Source of the DNA: an uncultured Oscillospiraceae bacterium
Lineage (GTDB): Bacteria; Bacillota; Clostridia; Oscillospirales; Acutalibacteraceae
Assembly (NCBI GenBank): GCA_900540275.1
Contig: UQFO01000024.1
Location: 1 to 35,414, forward strand
Length of the DNA stretch: 35,414 nt
Direction: 5' to 3'
A program made the position numbers and the translations under genes. A model generated the notes under the pieces. The model ran no database searches, was not told the origin of the DNA, and saw nothing but the letters and a program-made list of their open reading frames with translations. Of the stretch, positions 21,126 through 28,647 are shown one piece after another (the stretch's first letter is position 1; the number at the start of each line of letters is the position of its first letter).

Positions 21126-21674
21126 TTGTCTGCACTGCTGCTTGCCGTTTCCCTGAGTATGGACGCGCTCGGAATCGGCGTATCGTATGGCCTTCGGGGG
21201 ATAAAAACCTCCCTGGGCGCAAAAATCGTCATCTGCCTGGTTTCGGTGATGTTTACCGCGGCTGCCCTTTTTTTCGGGCATATCCTGCTTCTGTTTATAC
21301 CCGAAGGGGTTGCGAAGGCACTCGGCGCGCTGATGCTCGTGGGCATCGGCATATATATTGTATGCACGGGGCTGTTCAAAAAGCCGGAAAGCTTTGACGC
21401 CGACAGCTCCAGGCGAATCGAAACGGGAGAAGCGCTGTACCTTGGAATCGCGCTGTCCATCGATTCTTTCGGCGCGGGCGTAGGGTATGCCGTGACGGGA
21501 ACCGGCTCCTATCTGACGCCGCTGCTCGTCGGCGCGGTCCAGCTTCTATTTTTATGCGGCGGGATTGGGCTTGGCAAAAAAATTACAATGCTCAAAAAAA
21601 TCCCGCCCAGGGCGTTTAACGTCTTTTCCGGCGTGCTGCTGATTTCAATCGCGTGCATGCGTGTATTTCTCTAG
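21126..21674 (+). CDS. ytaF: Sporulation-associated membrane protein YtaF (MntP/DUF204-like)
   Basis: 182 residues with six hydrophobic segments in two repeats. Each repeat opens with a conserved Asp motif: LSMDALGIGVSYGLRGI (Asp13) and LSIDSFGAGVGYA (Asp113), as in MntP-type manganese exporters. The GLRGI continuation and the long inter-repeat linker match the YtaF branch rather than MntP itself. Bacillus YtaF is a sporulation membrane protein of unresolved transport role. The start is TTG 21126 after AAGGGGGTG; no in-frame ATG precedes the conserved segment. Transport specificity is not established. Confidence 0.85.
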   Translation: MSALLLAVSLSMDALGIGVSYGLRGIKTSLGAKIVICLVSVMFTAAALFFGHILLLFIPEGVAKALGALMLVGIGIYIVCTGLFKKPESFDADSSRRIETGEALYLGIALSIDSFGAGVGYAVTGTGSYLTPLLVGAVQLLFLCGGIGLGKKITMLKKIPPRAFNVFSGVLLISIACMRVFL

Positions 21675-21771
21675 CTTAACCAGTAAGTATAAATTCGGTT
21701 GTATTCATCTTTCGCCCGTGCTACTACATCTTGTGCCTGTAAATTTTTTTTGAAAAAAGCTAGAAAAACAC

Positions 21772-21800
21772 TTGCTTTTTTGAATAAAAGATGATAGTAT
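21772..21800 (+). promoter_or_regulatory. rpsT promoter
   Basis: TTGCTT (21772-21777), 17 bp, TAGTAT (21795-21800), 37 bp before the start codon. The preceding gap (21675-21771) shows no other signal. Confidence 0.7.
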
Positions 21801-21837
21801 GTCTTGTACACGAGTATGAGCAGAAGGAGGTGGGACA

Positions 21838-22098
21838 ATGCCAAACATCAAATCAGCAAAGAAGCGTGTCAAGGTTACCGCAGTAAAAACCGCGAATAAC
21901 AAAGCTTATAAGTCTGCTTTGAGAACGACGGTGAAAAAAGCGAATCTTGCTGTTGACACAAACTCAGCCGATAAGGCGGAGGCAGTACGTCTTGCAATGA
22001 AGAAAATCGACCAGGCGGCCGCAAAGGGAATCATGCACAAGAATACCGCTGCAAGAAAGAAGTCCGCACTTGCCCGCAAGCTCAACGCCACCGCTTAA
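21838..22098 (+). CDS. rpsT: 30S ribosomal protein S20
   Basis: 86 residues, Lys/Ala-rich and helical. It starts MPNIKSAKKRVKV, and ends with the family pattern IDQAAAKGIMHKNTAARKKS followed by RLA-type helix ALARKLNA. A primary 16S rRNA-binding protein of the small subunit. ATG 21838 is preceded by AGAAGGAGGTG. It has its own promoter and terminator. Confidence 0.98.
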   Translation: MPNIKSAKKRVKVTAVKTANNKAYKSALRTTVKKANLAVDTNSADKAEAVRLAMKKIDQAAAKGIMHKNTAARKKSALARKLNATA

Positions 22099-22115
22099 AA
22101 GATTGTTTTCGCCGT

Positions 22116-22150
22116 AAAAGCAGAGCAGTATGCCCTGCTTTTTTTATTTT
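22116..22150 (+). terminator. Rho-independent terminator of rpsT
   Basis: AAAAGCAG (22116-22123) pairs with CTGCTTTT (22135-22142), with an inner GCA/TGC stem, followed by a run of Ts. Confidence 0.9.
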
Positions 22151-22201
22151 TTGCTAAGTTTTGAACAAAGCTTGAATTTTATTTTTTCCCAGGAGGAAAG
22201 A

Positions 22202-22230
22202 TTGACTTTTTTCATAAAACTGGGTATTAT
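22202..22230 (+). promoter_or_regulatory. Promoter of the 49-residue membrane peptide gene
   Basis: TTGACT (22202-22207), 17 bp, TATTAT (22225-22230). Confidence 0.75.
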
Positions 22231-22274
22231 AATATCAGAAACATCGTATTAATATATTTGGGGGTATTTCCGCT

Positions 22275-22424
22275 ATGAAAAAACATAAATTTGGTATGCT
22301 GATTGCCATCATTGCCTCCGTTGCCGCCATTACGGCCGCAGTGACCGCTTTCATAATCATGAAAGAAAAGAAAAGAAAAGACGACGAAGAGCTTGAGCGG
22401 TATCTCGACTGCTCGATTCAGTAA
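22275..22424 (+). CDS. Small single-pass membrane protein (49 aa), unknown function
   Basis: A 49-codon gene: basic N-terminus MKKHKFG, one hydrophobic helix (about 8-29, rich in Ala and Ile), then a charged stretch KEKKRKDDEELERYLD with a Cys at residue 46. ATG 22275 is preceded by GGGGGT at 8-9 bases. A strong promoter lies 45 bp before it and a solid terminator 21 bp after it, so it is a complete transcription unit rather than a chance frame. No family is recognised; the layout suggests a membrane-bound small regulatory or structural protein. Confidence 0.75.
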   Translation: MKKHKFGMLIAIIASVAAITAAVTAFIIMKEKKRKDDEELERYLDCSIQ

Positions 22425-22444
22425 AACAAACAGGCATAATAAGA

Positions 22445-22478
22445 CGGGACGGCGTGGACTTGCGCTGTCCCGCTTTTT
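22445..22478 (+). terminator. Terminator after the 49-aa gene
   Basis: CGGGACGGCG (22445-22454) pairs with CGCTGTCCCG (22463-22472, one G-U), then CTTTTTG. Confidence 0.88.
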
Positions 22479-22531
22479 GTTCTCAGCGGCCTGCCCCGGA
22501 ATCCAGCGGGGAGCAAGGGGCGCCCCCCATT

Positions 22532-23359
22532 TTAAAGATGCAGCGCCTTCTCCGGGCATTCATCGATACAGCGCAGGCACAGAATACATTCCGTCCCGTT
22601 GGGACGGCTTCTTTTATTATCCGTCATTATCACATCCATCGGGCATACCTTCTCGCACTTTCCGCAGGAAATACATTTTGTCCGGTCGTTTTTGACACGC
22701 AGCAGGGAAAAGTAGCTCATCGGCTTTAAAAACACCGTAACCGGGCATATGTATTTACAGAACGCCCGGTTGTCCCGCAACACAAAAGCAAGCGCTATGC
22801 CAACCCCATAATAAAGCAGGTTCCCGATAATAAAGCTCCAGAACATCACCTTCTCCATATTGGGAACACGCAGGAAAAAAAGCGCCCCGACAAAAATAAG
22901 GGAGCATATAAACACAAGGTAACGCAGGAAGCCCAGCTTTTTTCTTGGCGCTTTTCGCCGCTTGTACGGCAATAAATCGAGCACCATAGCCGTCCAGCAC
23001 GCATACCCGCACCAGCCCCTGCCAAACAGCAGCGGCCCAAATATTTTGGCGACAGCATAGTGGATGACGGCCGCCTCAAAAACGCCCGCAAACAGATAGT
23101 ACCAAAAGCCTTCTATCTGCATGTTCTCGTTCGATATCAAGCCAAGGTAAACCAGCATATACAGCCCTACAGCAAGCTGCACGGCGCTGCGCGCATATTT
23201 CCACCGCCTGCTGTAAAGCAATATCCCCACCGCAAGGCAGGTTCCTATATACGAAAAATTAAACAAATAAAATAAGTTATCAAGTGTAAGCCAAAGCGCA
23301 ACGGCTACCGCCTCAAAAAGCAGCCATATCCCGAGCGGCAGCAGGTAATCCTTTTTCAA
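22532..23359 (-). CDS. NapH-like 4Fe-4S ferredoxin-type membrane protein
   Basis: 275 residues. About six hydrophobic segments carry the two NapH/CcoG-type cysteine pairs, GRGWCGYACW (Cys117, Cys121) and FCKYICPV (Cys201, Cys205). The C-terminus has two classical 4Fe-4S motifs: Cys229/232/235/239 (CISCGKCEKVCP) and Cys258/261/264/268 (CILCLRCIDECP). Such proteins carry electrons between the quinone pool or ferredoxin and partner reductases; the partner here is not evident. The start is TTG 23359 behind GGGGAG. A GNAT gene lies upstream on the same strand, 35 bp away. Confidence 0.9.
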   Translation of the reverse strand: MKKDYLLPLGIWLLFEAVAVALWLTLDNLFYLFNFSYIGTCLAVGILLYSRRWKYARSAVQLAVGLYMLVYLGLISNENMQIEGFWYYLFAGVFEAAVIHYAVAKIFGPLLFGRGWCGYACWTAMVLDLLPYKRRKAPRKKLGFLRYLVFICSLIFVGALFFLRVPNMEKVMFWSFIIGNLLYYGVGIALAFVLRDNRAFCKYICPVTVFLKPMSYFSLLRVKNDRTKCISCGKCEKVCPMDVIMTDNKRSRPNGTECILCLRCIDECPEKALHL

Positions 23360-23394
23360 TGCATTCTCCCCTTTCCCGAGACATCCCAGCCGGA

Positions 23395-23883
23395 TTATAG
23401 CGTATGGTAGAATAGTACAATATCCTCAAAGCTGCCGTCCTTCATCTGAAACCCGCCCGGAACTGCACCGAGCTTTACAAAACCCAGCTTTTCATATAAA
23501 TGAATAGCGGAAGCGTTTGTCCTGACGACCGCGTTGAACTGCAGTATGCGGAACCCAAGCTTCCCTCCCTGTTCCATGCAGTGCTTAACCAGGCGCTCGC
23601 CGATGTGCTTCCCCCTTGCCTGCTCCCCAACCGCAAAGCTTGCATTGCACAGATGCCCGCAGCGGCCGATATTGTTTGGATGGAGGATATAAAGCCCCAG
23701 GACCGTATCCCCGTCGGCCGCAACGCCTGTAAAGCTCTGGCCCGCAAAAAAGGCCTGGGCTTCCTCTGGGCACCCCAGCGGCTCTGTCTGTGGGAACGCA
23801 TCGCCTTCGTTCACAACCGCGTTCCATATTTCCGTCATAGCGGAAAGGTCTTCCTCCCTGTAACGCCTGATTGTAATATCCAT
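23395..23883 (-). CDS. GNAT family N-acetyltransferase
   Basis: 162 residues with the GNAT fold order: MDITIRRYREEDL at the N-terminus, ASFAVGEQARGKHIG (acetyl-CoA pyrophosphate loop Arg90-Gly-Lys-His-Ile-Gly95), and NASAIHLYEKLGFVKLG in the C-terminal part. It transfers an acetyl group from acetyl-CoA to an amine; substrate unknown. ATG 23883 is preceded by AGAGGG. It reads towards the ferredoxin-like gene and may be cotranscribed with it. Confidence 0.9.
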   Translation of the reverse strand: MDITIRRYREEDLSAMTEIWNAVVNEGDAFPQTEPLGCPEEAQAFFAGQSFTGVAADGDTVLGLYILHPNNIGRCGHLCNASFAVGEQARGKHIGERLVKHCMEQGGKLGFRILQFNAVVRTNASAIHLYEKLGFVKLGAVPGGFQMKDGSFEDIVLFYHTL

Positions 23884-23934
23884 TTCATATCCCTCTTTCG
23901 TCGCAGCCGTCTCCGCTTAAATATTCCCATAGAA

Positions 23935-23967
23935 AGCAAATGCCCGCGCTGTGCTTATAGCGCGGGC
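23935..23967 (-). terminator. Terminator after the gtrA-like gene
   Basis: GCCCGCGCT (23942-23950) and AGCGCGGGC (23959-23967) form a perfect 9-bp stem; the minus-strand tail is ATTTGCTTTCT. The + strand tail GGTTTTCTTT could also function. Confidence 0.75.
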
Positions 23968-23975
23968 GGTTTTCT

Positions 23976-24524
23976 TTACTCTTTATTCCCTTCTGCCGCC
24001 TGTTCCTTCGGTTCTTCCTTAAAGGCAAAAAACCGCTGCCCAACATAATTGAACATCACAAAGAACACTGAGCCCGCAAGCATGGAAATATTATCGGAAA
24101 CGAGCGTTACGAGCTCCGGCATCGTCTTCTCCGCGAAAAAGCTCAGCCCGGAAAGCCAGCCCGCAACAGCCGCCGAGAAGCCGCCGAGCCAATTTACAGT
24201 AACCCATGTAATCAGCGGCTTCGCGATGCCATAGGCAAGCAAATAGCAGACTGCTATGTTGATAATAAAGCGGATTGCCGTTTTTTTATTGCTGTCCTTG
24301 TTCTGGAACGTAAAATGCTTATTCAGGAAGTAGCTTAAGATACTGCCGATGATAATATTGGCTGCCGAACCAATCCAGTAATTGATATCGCCGTTGAACC
24401 AGCCAAATGATGCCGCAGCATTGTAGTAGCCGAGCATAATGCCGTAGCCCACAATCGTATTCACAACGCCGACCAGCACAAATTTCCAGAATTTGACGTC
24501 AAAGAACTTTTTGACTGCTCCCAT
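23976..24524 (-). CDS. GtrA-family membrane protein (GtcA-like putative lipid-sugar flippase)
   Basis: 182 residues with four hydrophobic segments. The family pattern is visible: FWKFVLVGVVNTIVGYGIM at the N-terminus, SYFLNKHFTF in the middle and the C-terminal NYVGQRFFAF (residues ~160-169), followed by an acidic tail. GtrA/GtcA proteins are believed to flip undecaprenyl-phosphate sugars across the membrane. The GT2 gene upstream (12 bp gap) would make that substrate and the divergent YfhO-type protein would use it. A ~35-residue insertion with Pro/Val/Trp lies between the second and fourth segments and makes it longer than the usual ~130 residues. Confidence 0.88.
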   Translation of the reverse strand: MGAVKKFFDVKFWKFVLVGVVNTIVGYGIMLGYYNAAASFGWFNGDINYWIGSAANIIIGSILSYFLNKHFTFQNKDSNKKTAIRFIINIAVCYLLAYGIAKPLITWVTVNWLGGFSAAVAGWLSGLSFFAEKTMPELVTLVSDNISMLAGSVFFVMFNYVGQRFFAFKEEPKEQAAEGNKE

Positions 24525-24536
24525 TCACTTTTCCTC

Positions 24537-25493
24537 TCAATCCTTCAGGTCTTTGTCAGAAGTTTTTTCAATATTCGTACTTTTTGTCAGGTAAATCGGG
24601 CGTTTTTTACTTTCCATATAAATACGCCCGACATACTCCCCGAGGATGCCGACGGAGAATTCTATAATACCGCCCAGGAAAAGCGTCGCGCAGAGGTTCG
24701 TCGCGTACCCCGGCACATCGATTCCTGTAATCAGCGTTTTGACAAGCGTTAGGATAATATAAACAAACGCAAACAGGGAGATAAGGATACCCATCCCTGA
24801 TATAACGCGCAGCGGCGCGACCGAAAAGGCCGTAATCCCGTCTATCGCGTATTTAAACAGGCCCCAAAAGCTCCATTTCGTTGTGCCGATGGAACGCTCG
24901 ACGTTTTCATACGGCAGCCATTTGGTGTCGAAGCCGACCCAGCTGAATATCCCCTTGGAAAAGCGCTGCACTTCGCACAGCCTTAAAACGGCGTCGACCA
25001 TCTGGCGTGACATTATCCGGAAATCAACCGCGCCATACGGCATTTTAACGTCTGTAATTTTATTGCTGAGCTTATAGAAGGTTCTGGAAAAAAAGCTGCG
25101 GACCTTAGATTCCCCCTGCCTGCTTATCCGTCTTGCCGCACAGCAGTCGTGGCCCTCCTCAATCCCGTGAACCATCCGTGGAATCATCTGCGGCGGATGC
25201 TGCAAATCAGCGTCCATTACAATAACATACTCCCCGCTTGAATTTTCCAGCCCCGCGTACATAGCAGCTTCCTTGCCGAAATTCCTGGAAAAGGATATAT
25301 ATTTGATATCCTCACGGCGCTGAGCCAGCTCCTTCATTTTTTGGAGCGTCTTGTCCTTGCTGCCGTCGTCGACCAGAATAAAGCGGAACGAATAGCCGTA
25401 TATGGTGCGGAGAACCTTGGTGGTTTCCTCAACGAAAACCTCAAGCCCTTCCTCCTCGTTATAACAGGGGACTACAATGTCGACCTGCTTCAT
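24537..25493 (-). CDS. Family 2 glycosyltransferase (CsbB/GtrB/DPM1-like)
   Basis: 318 residues. The N-terminal GT-A domain starts VDIVVPCYNEEEGL and holds VDDGSKDKT (41-49), the metal-binding MDADLQHPP (Asp94, Asp96) and the GTKWSFWGLFKYAIDGI segment. Two C-terminal membrane helices lie at about 230-250 and 265-290, followed by GEYVGRIYMESKKRPIY, typical of polyprenyl-phosphate glycosyltransferases. It should transfer a sugar from a nucleotide sugar to undecaprenyl phosphate on the cytoplasmic face. ATG 25493 is chosen; GTG 25499 is possible because it lies five bases after AGGA. First gene of a two-gene unit with the gtrA-like gene. Confidence 0.92.
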   Translation of the reverse strand: MKQVDIVVPCYNEEEGLEVFVEETTKVLRTIYGYSFRFILVDDGSKDKTLQKMKELAQRREDIKYISFSRNFGKEAAMYAGLENSSGEYVIVMDADLQHPPQMIPRMVHGIEEGHDCCAARRISRQGESKVRSFFSRTFYKLSNKITDVKMPYGAVDFRIMSRQMVDAVLRLCEVQRFSKGIFSWVGFDTKWLPYENVERSIGTTKWSFWGLFKYAIDGITAFSVAPLRVISGMGILISLFAFVYIILTLVKTLITGIDVPGYATNLCATLFLGGIIEFSVGILGEYVGRIYMESKKRPIYLTKSTNIEKTSDKDLKD

Positions 25494-25561
25494 AAGCACC
25501 CAAATCCTTTCTTCATCCCTGATTCGAGGACAACCCCCGTCAGTAATTTATATACGAGGGT

Positions 25562-25590
25562 ATTATAACAAAATACATCAAAAAAAGCAA
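25562..25590 (-). promoter_or_regulatory. Promoter of the GT2-gtrA unit
   Basis: On the minus strand, TTGCTT (25585-25590), 17 bp, perfect TATAAT (25562-25567). Confidence 0.78.
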
Positions 25591-25748
25591 AGGCTTTCCC
25601 CTGTTTCCCAATATCTTTAAACGGCTGCCCGCAGATACCGCCGGCGGAATTTTTTCTCTTACTCCGTTGAGTTTATAGCGGGGCTCCCCCCTTACCCCAA
25701 TTTTTTCTGCCCTGTTTTCAGAAAATTATGAATTTTTGCTGGGAATGG

Positions 25749-25777
25749 TTTACCAAAAAGCATTTTAATGGTAAAAT
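25749..25777 (+). promoter_or_regulatory. Probable promoter of the yfhO-like gene
   Basis: TTTACC (25749-25754), 17 bp, TAAAAT (25772-25777). Weak -35. The 334-bp divergent gap (25494-25826) otherwise holds only a GC palindrome CCGCCGGCGG near 25638 and AT-rich sequence. Confidence 0.5.
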
Positions 25778-25826
25778 GGATTGTATTTGTTTACACGTTA
25801 AATTTTTCAGGAAGGATTCAAGAAAA

Positions 25827-28496
25827 ATGAGTAAAAAGAAAAAGAAAAGCCGTCAAAATACGGCGCCGCCCGCCGGTACGCTCCAAACGCTTGAACGGCA
25901 GGCGAACACGAAGCTTTACCTCGTTTTGTCGTTTGTCATTCCGTTTGTACTCATGGGGGTTTCCTATGCTCTGCACGGCGTGTATCCATTTGGGAACGAG
26001 CAAATCCTCGTGACCGACCTATGGCAGCAGTATTACCCGTTCCTGTCGGATTTCCAGAGCAAGCTGCAGGAGGGCTCTTCCCTGCTGTATTCATGGGACA
26101 CGGGCATGGGCACCAACTTTGTCGCATTGTCCGCCTATTACCTGGCAAGCCCGCTGAACCTGCTTACGCTGATTATTCCGGCGGAATTCCTGCGCGAGGC
26201 CCTTACCCTGTTTTTGATGATCCGTATTGGCTGCGCGGGCCTGTTCACCGCGATTTTCCTGAAATCCACCTTCAAGCGTAACGACATTACGTTACCCCTG
26301 TTTTCCGTACTGTATGCGCTGTGCGCCTTTACGATGGGCTATTACTGGAATATCATCTGGTTTGACACCTTTGCCCTGCTTCCGCTTGTCGTACTCGGTA
26401 CAGTGGCACTCGTACGGGAAGGAAAGTTCCGGCTTTATATTATTTCCCTGGCCCTTGCCGTCATGACGAACTATTATATGGGCTTTTTTATCTGTATTTT
26501 TACGGTGTTTGTCTTCTTCGGCGTTTGTATCTGCACAAAAATCCCGTGGAAGACCTTTTTCAAACGTTTGGGCCTGATTGCTGGCAGCTCCGTTCTGAGC
26601 CTGATGCTGACAGCGTTTATTACGCTGCCCGCTTACCTCAACCTGCAGCTGACCTACAGCGCGGAAAACGCGTTCCCCTCCACCTGGCGGTTTGAAAATT
26701 CGTTTTTCGATATTTTTGGTAACTTCTCGGCCTTTGCCGAGCCAAACGTCAAGGAAGGCCTGCCGAATGTTTACTGCGGCATTATCTGTGTTATGCTTGC
26801 CGCCGTGTTCTTCCTTTCAAGGAAAATTAAAACACGGGAAAAAGTTTTTAACATTTCAATCCTCGCATTTCTGATTATCAGCGTCAACGTCAATGTTTTG
26901 AACTTTATCTGGCACGGGTTCCACTCTACAAATATGATTCCGTACCGCTATTCCTTCCTGATTTCCTTTATCCTGGTCATTATGGCCTACCGCGCGTTCC
27001 AGCTGCTCGAAGACATGAACACGGCCGATTTGGTCGCAATGGCGGCAGTCGCTGTATTCGTCATCGCGTGCGCTGCTTTTGGGCCGCAGGGTACGACAGC
27101 CGTAGCAGGCAGCGCGGTGCTCGCGGCAATCATCCTTCTCGTTTTCTTCCTCTATCAGAAAAAGGTATTCAATAAAAAGGCGGTCACCGGCATTGTATGC
27201 GGCGTCATTTTGGTCGAGATGTGTATCAACGCATATATTGGTGTGGATACCGTCCGCGTCACTTCGCGTTCCAGCTATCCCGACCAGTATGACACCGTGC
27301 AAAAATCCCTCTCCGCAATCAAAGCACAGGATGATGAAAAGTTCTACCGCACGGAATTTTCCGCCTTTTATTCCCTCAACGACCCGCCGCTTTACGGGTT
27401 CCAGGGACTTTCACAGTTCGCTTCCACCGCAAACGTCAACGTGACAAACTATCTTGAGGGAATCGGCCTGCTCGGCTGGGACGCCGGCAACCGGTACTAC
27501 TATGCCGAAACCTCCCCGCTTACCAACGCGTTTGCCGATATCAAATACCTGATTGCCAAAAACGGATATCTTGCCGACACGGTCAACTGGTCAAAAACGG
27601 CTGATGTAAACGGGATGCTTTCCTACAAAAACAACCGGTACCTTTCCTTGGGCTTTATGGCGGACAACGCGCTGTCCACCTTCCAGCCGAACAAGCTCGA
27701 CCCGTTTGCCGCGCAGCAGGAGCTGTTTGAAAAATCGACCGGCATTACCGACGAGCTCTTTACCCGCGTAACGGTAAAGACCGCCGGACACAACAACTAC
27801 GACGTCTTCTATGACTCTGAGGGCACGTATGGCCAGTATAACTACAAGCCGAAGGATACCACAAAAACCGGTTCCGTCAAATGGAATTACGAAATGCCGG
27901 AGGACGGCGTTCTGTACGCCTACGCAAAAATCGACAATGCGGAAAATATGCTGGTAAGCGGCGGCGGCTCGGAGCACTGGTTCAACATCAAACGCCCCTA
28001 CATCTTCTCTGCCGGACATTATAAAAAGGGCGAAACCGTCTCCTTCTTCTCTAATATTTCGGAACAGGGAGTCAGCGGAAATGCCGATATTTATGTCTGT
28101 GTGCTCAATCAGGACGTTTTTGACCGGGGCTATGACCTCCTGAACGACGAAAAGCTTACAGTCACTGATTTCTCCTCCACTGAGGTCAAGGGTACAATCG
28201 ATGTAAAGGCCGACGGCCTGATGTACACCTCCATTCCGTACGAACCCGGCTGGACAGCGTTTGTTGACGGCGAGGAAACGGAAATCACGCCCGTTGCGGA
28301 CGCGATGTGCGCGGTCTATCTCGACGAAGGCAGCCACGAAATTTCCTTTAAGTATTCGCCTGCCGGCTTTATTCCAGGCGTTGTCGCGGGCGCTGCCGCG
28401 CTGTTTATCTTCATTGCTATGATTGTAGCGACGCAGCTTCACCGCAGAAGAAAGGATGTTTCTGCAGATAATACTGCTGATTCAGCGAAAGAATAA
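25827..28496 (+). CDS. YfhO-family membrane glycosyltransferase (complete)
   Basis: 889 residues. A Lys-rich cytoplasmic N-terminus is followed by about a dozen membrane segments to residue ~470, then a ~370-residue extracytoplasmic region and a final membrane helix at about 851-871. The YfhO signature is clear: ILVTDLWQQYYPF with Asp64, then LLYSWDTGMGTNF and YYLASPLNLL. In Bacillus, YfhO is the GT-C enzyme that adds sugars to lipoteichoic acid from an undecaprenyl-phosphate donor, working with CsbB and GtcA; equivalents of both are encoded divergently next door. ATG 25827 follows AGGAAGGA; the frame is open to 25728 but that extension lacks a ribosome site. It is related to the truncated gene at 44-1330. 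Confidence 0.9.
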   Translation: MSKKKKKSRQNTAPPAGTLQTLERQANTKLYLVLSFVIPFVLMGVSYALHGVYPFGNEQILVTDLWQQYYPFLSDFQSKLQEGSSLLYSWDTGMGTNFVALSAYYLASPLNLLTLIIPAEFLREALTLFLMIRIGCAGLFTAIFLKSTFKRNDITLPLFSVLYALCAFTMGYYWNIIWFDTFALLPLVVLGTVALVREGKFRLYIISLALAVMTNYYMGFFICIFTVFVFFGVCICTKIPWKTFFKRLGLIAGSSVLSLMLTAFITLPAYLNLQLTYSAENAFPSTWRFENSFFDIFGNFSAFAEPNVKEGLPNVYCGIICVMLAAVFFLSRKIKTREKVFNISILAFLIISVNVNVLNFIWHGFHSTNMIPYRYSFLISFILVIMAYRAFQLLEDMNTADLVAMAAVAVFVIACAAFGPQGTTAVAGSAVLAAIILLVFFLYQKKVFNKKAVTGIVCGVILVEMCINAYIGVDTVRVTSRSSYPDQYDTVQKSLSAIKAQDDEKFYRTEFSAFYSLNDPPLYGFQGLSQFASTANVNVTNYLEGIGLLGWDAGNRYYYAETSPLTNAFADIKYLIAKNGYLADTVNWSKTADVNGMLSYKNNRYLSLGFMADNALSTFQPNKLDPFAAQQELFEKSTGITDELFTRVTVKTAGHNNYDVFYDSEGTYGQYNYKPKDTTKTGSVKWNYEMPEDGVLYAYAKIDNAENMLVSGGGSEHWFNIKRPYIFSAGHYKKGETVSFFSNISEQGVSGNADIYVCVLNQDVFDRGYDLLNDEKLTVTDFSSTEVKGTIDVKADGLMYTSIPYEPGWTAFVDGEETEITPVADAMCAVYLDEGSHEISFKYSPAGFIPGVVAGAAALFIFIAMIVATQLHRRRKDVSADNTADSAKE

Positions 28497-28523
28497 CCCC
28501 AGCTTTTAAATTGCATTTATTCT

Positions 28524-28566
28524 AAAACGGAGCGGGAGCCTATATAGGCTCCCGCTCCGTTTTTAT
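28524..28566. terminator. Bidirectional terminator after the yfhO-like gene
   Basis: AAAACGGAGCGGGAGCC and its perfect complement around TATATA form a 17-bp stem ending in Ts; the minus strand also carries a T-run. Confidence 0.95.
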
Positions 28567-28602
28567 GATAAAAAAGAAACAGCAAATTTTATTCTGTCAA
28601 TG

Positions 28603-28640
28603 AAAAGGAGGAACCTGTATGAACAGCATCCTCCTCTTTT
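28603..28640 (-). terminator. Terminator-like hairpin after lepA
   Basis: GGAGGA (28607-28612) pairs with TCCTCC (28629-28634). On the minus strand the stem is followed by TTTTC. Confidence 0.6.
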
Positions 28641-28647
28641 TCTGCAG

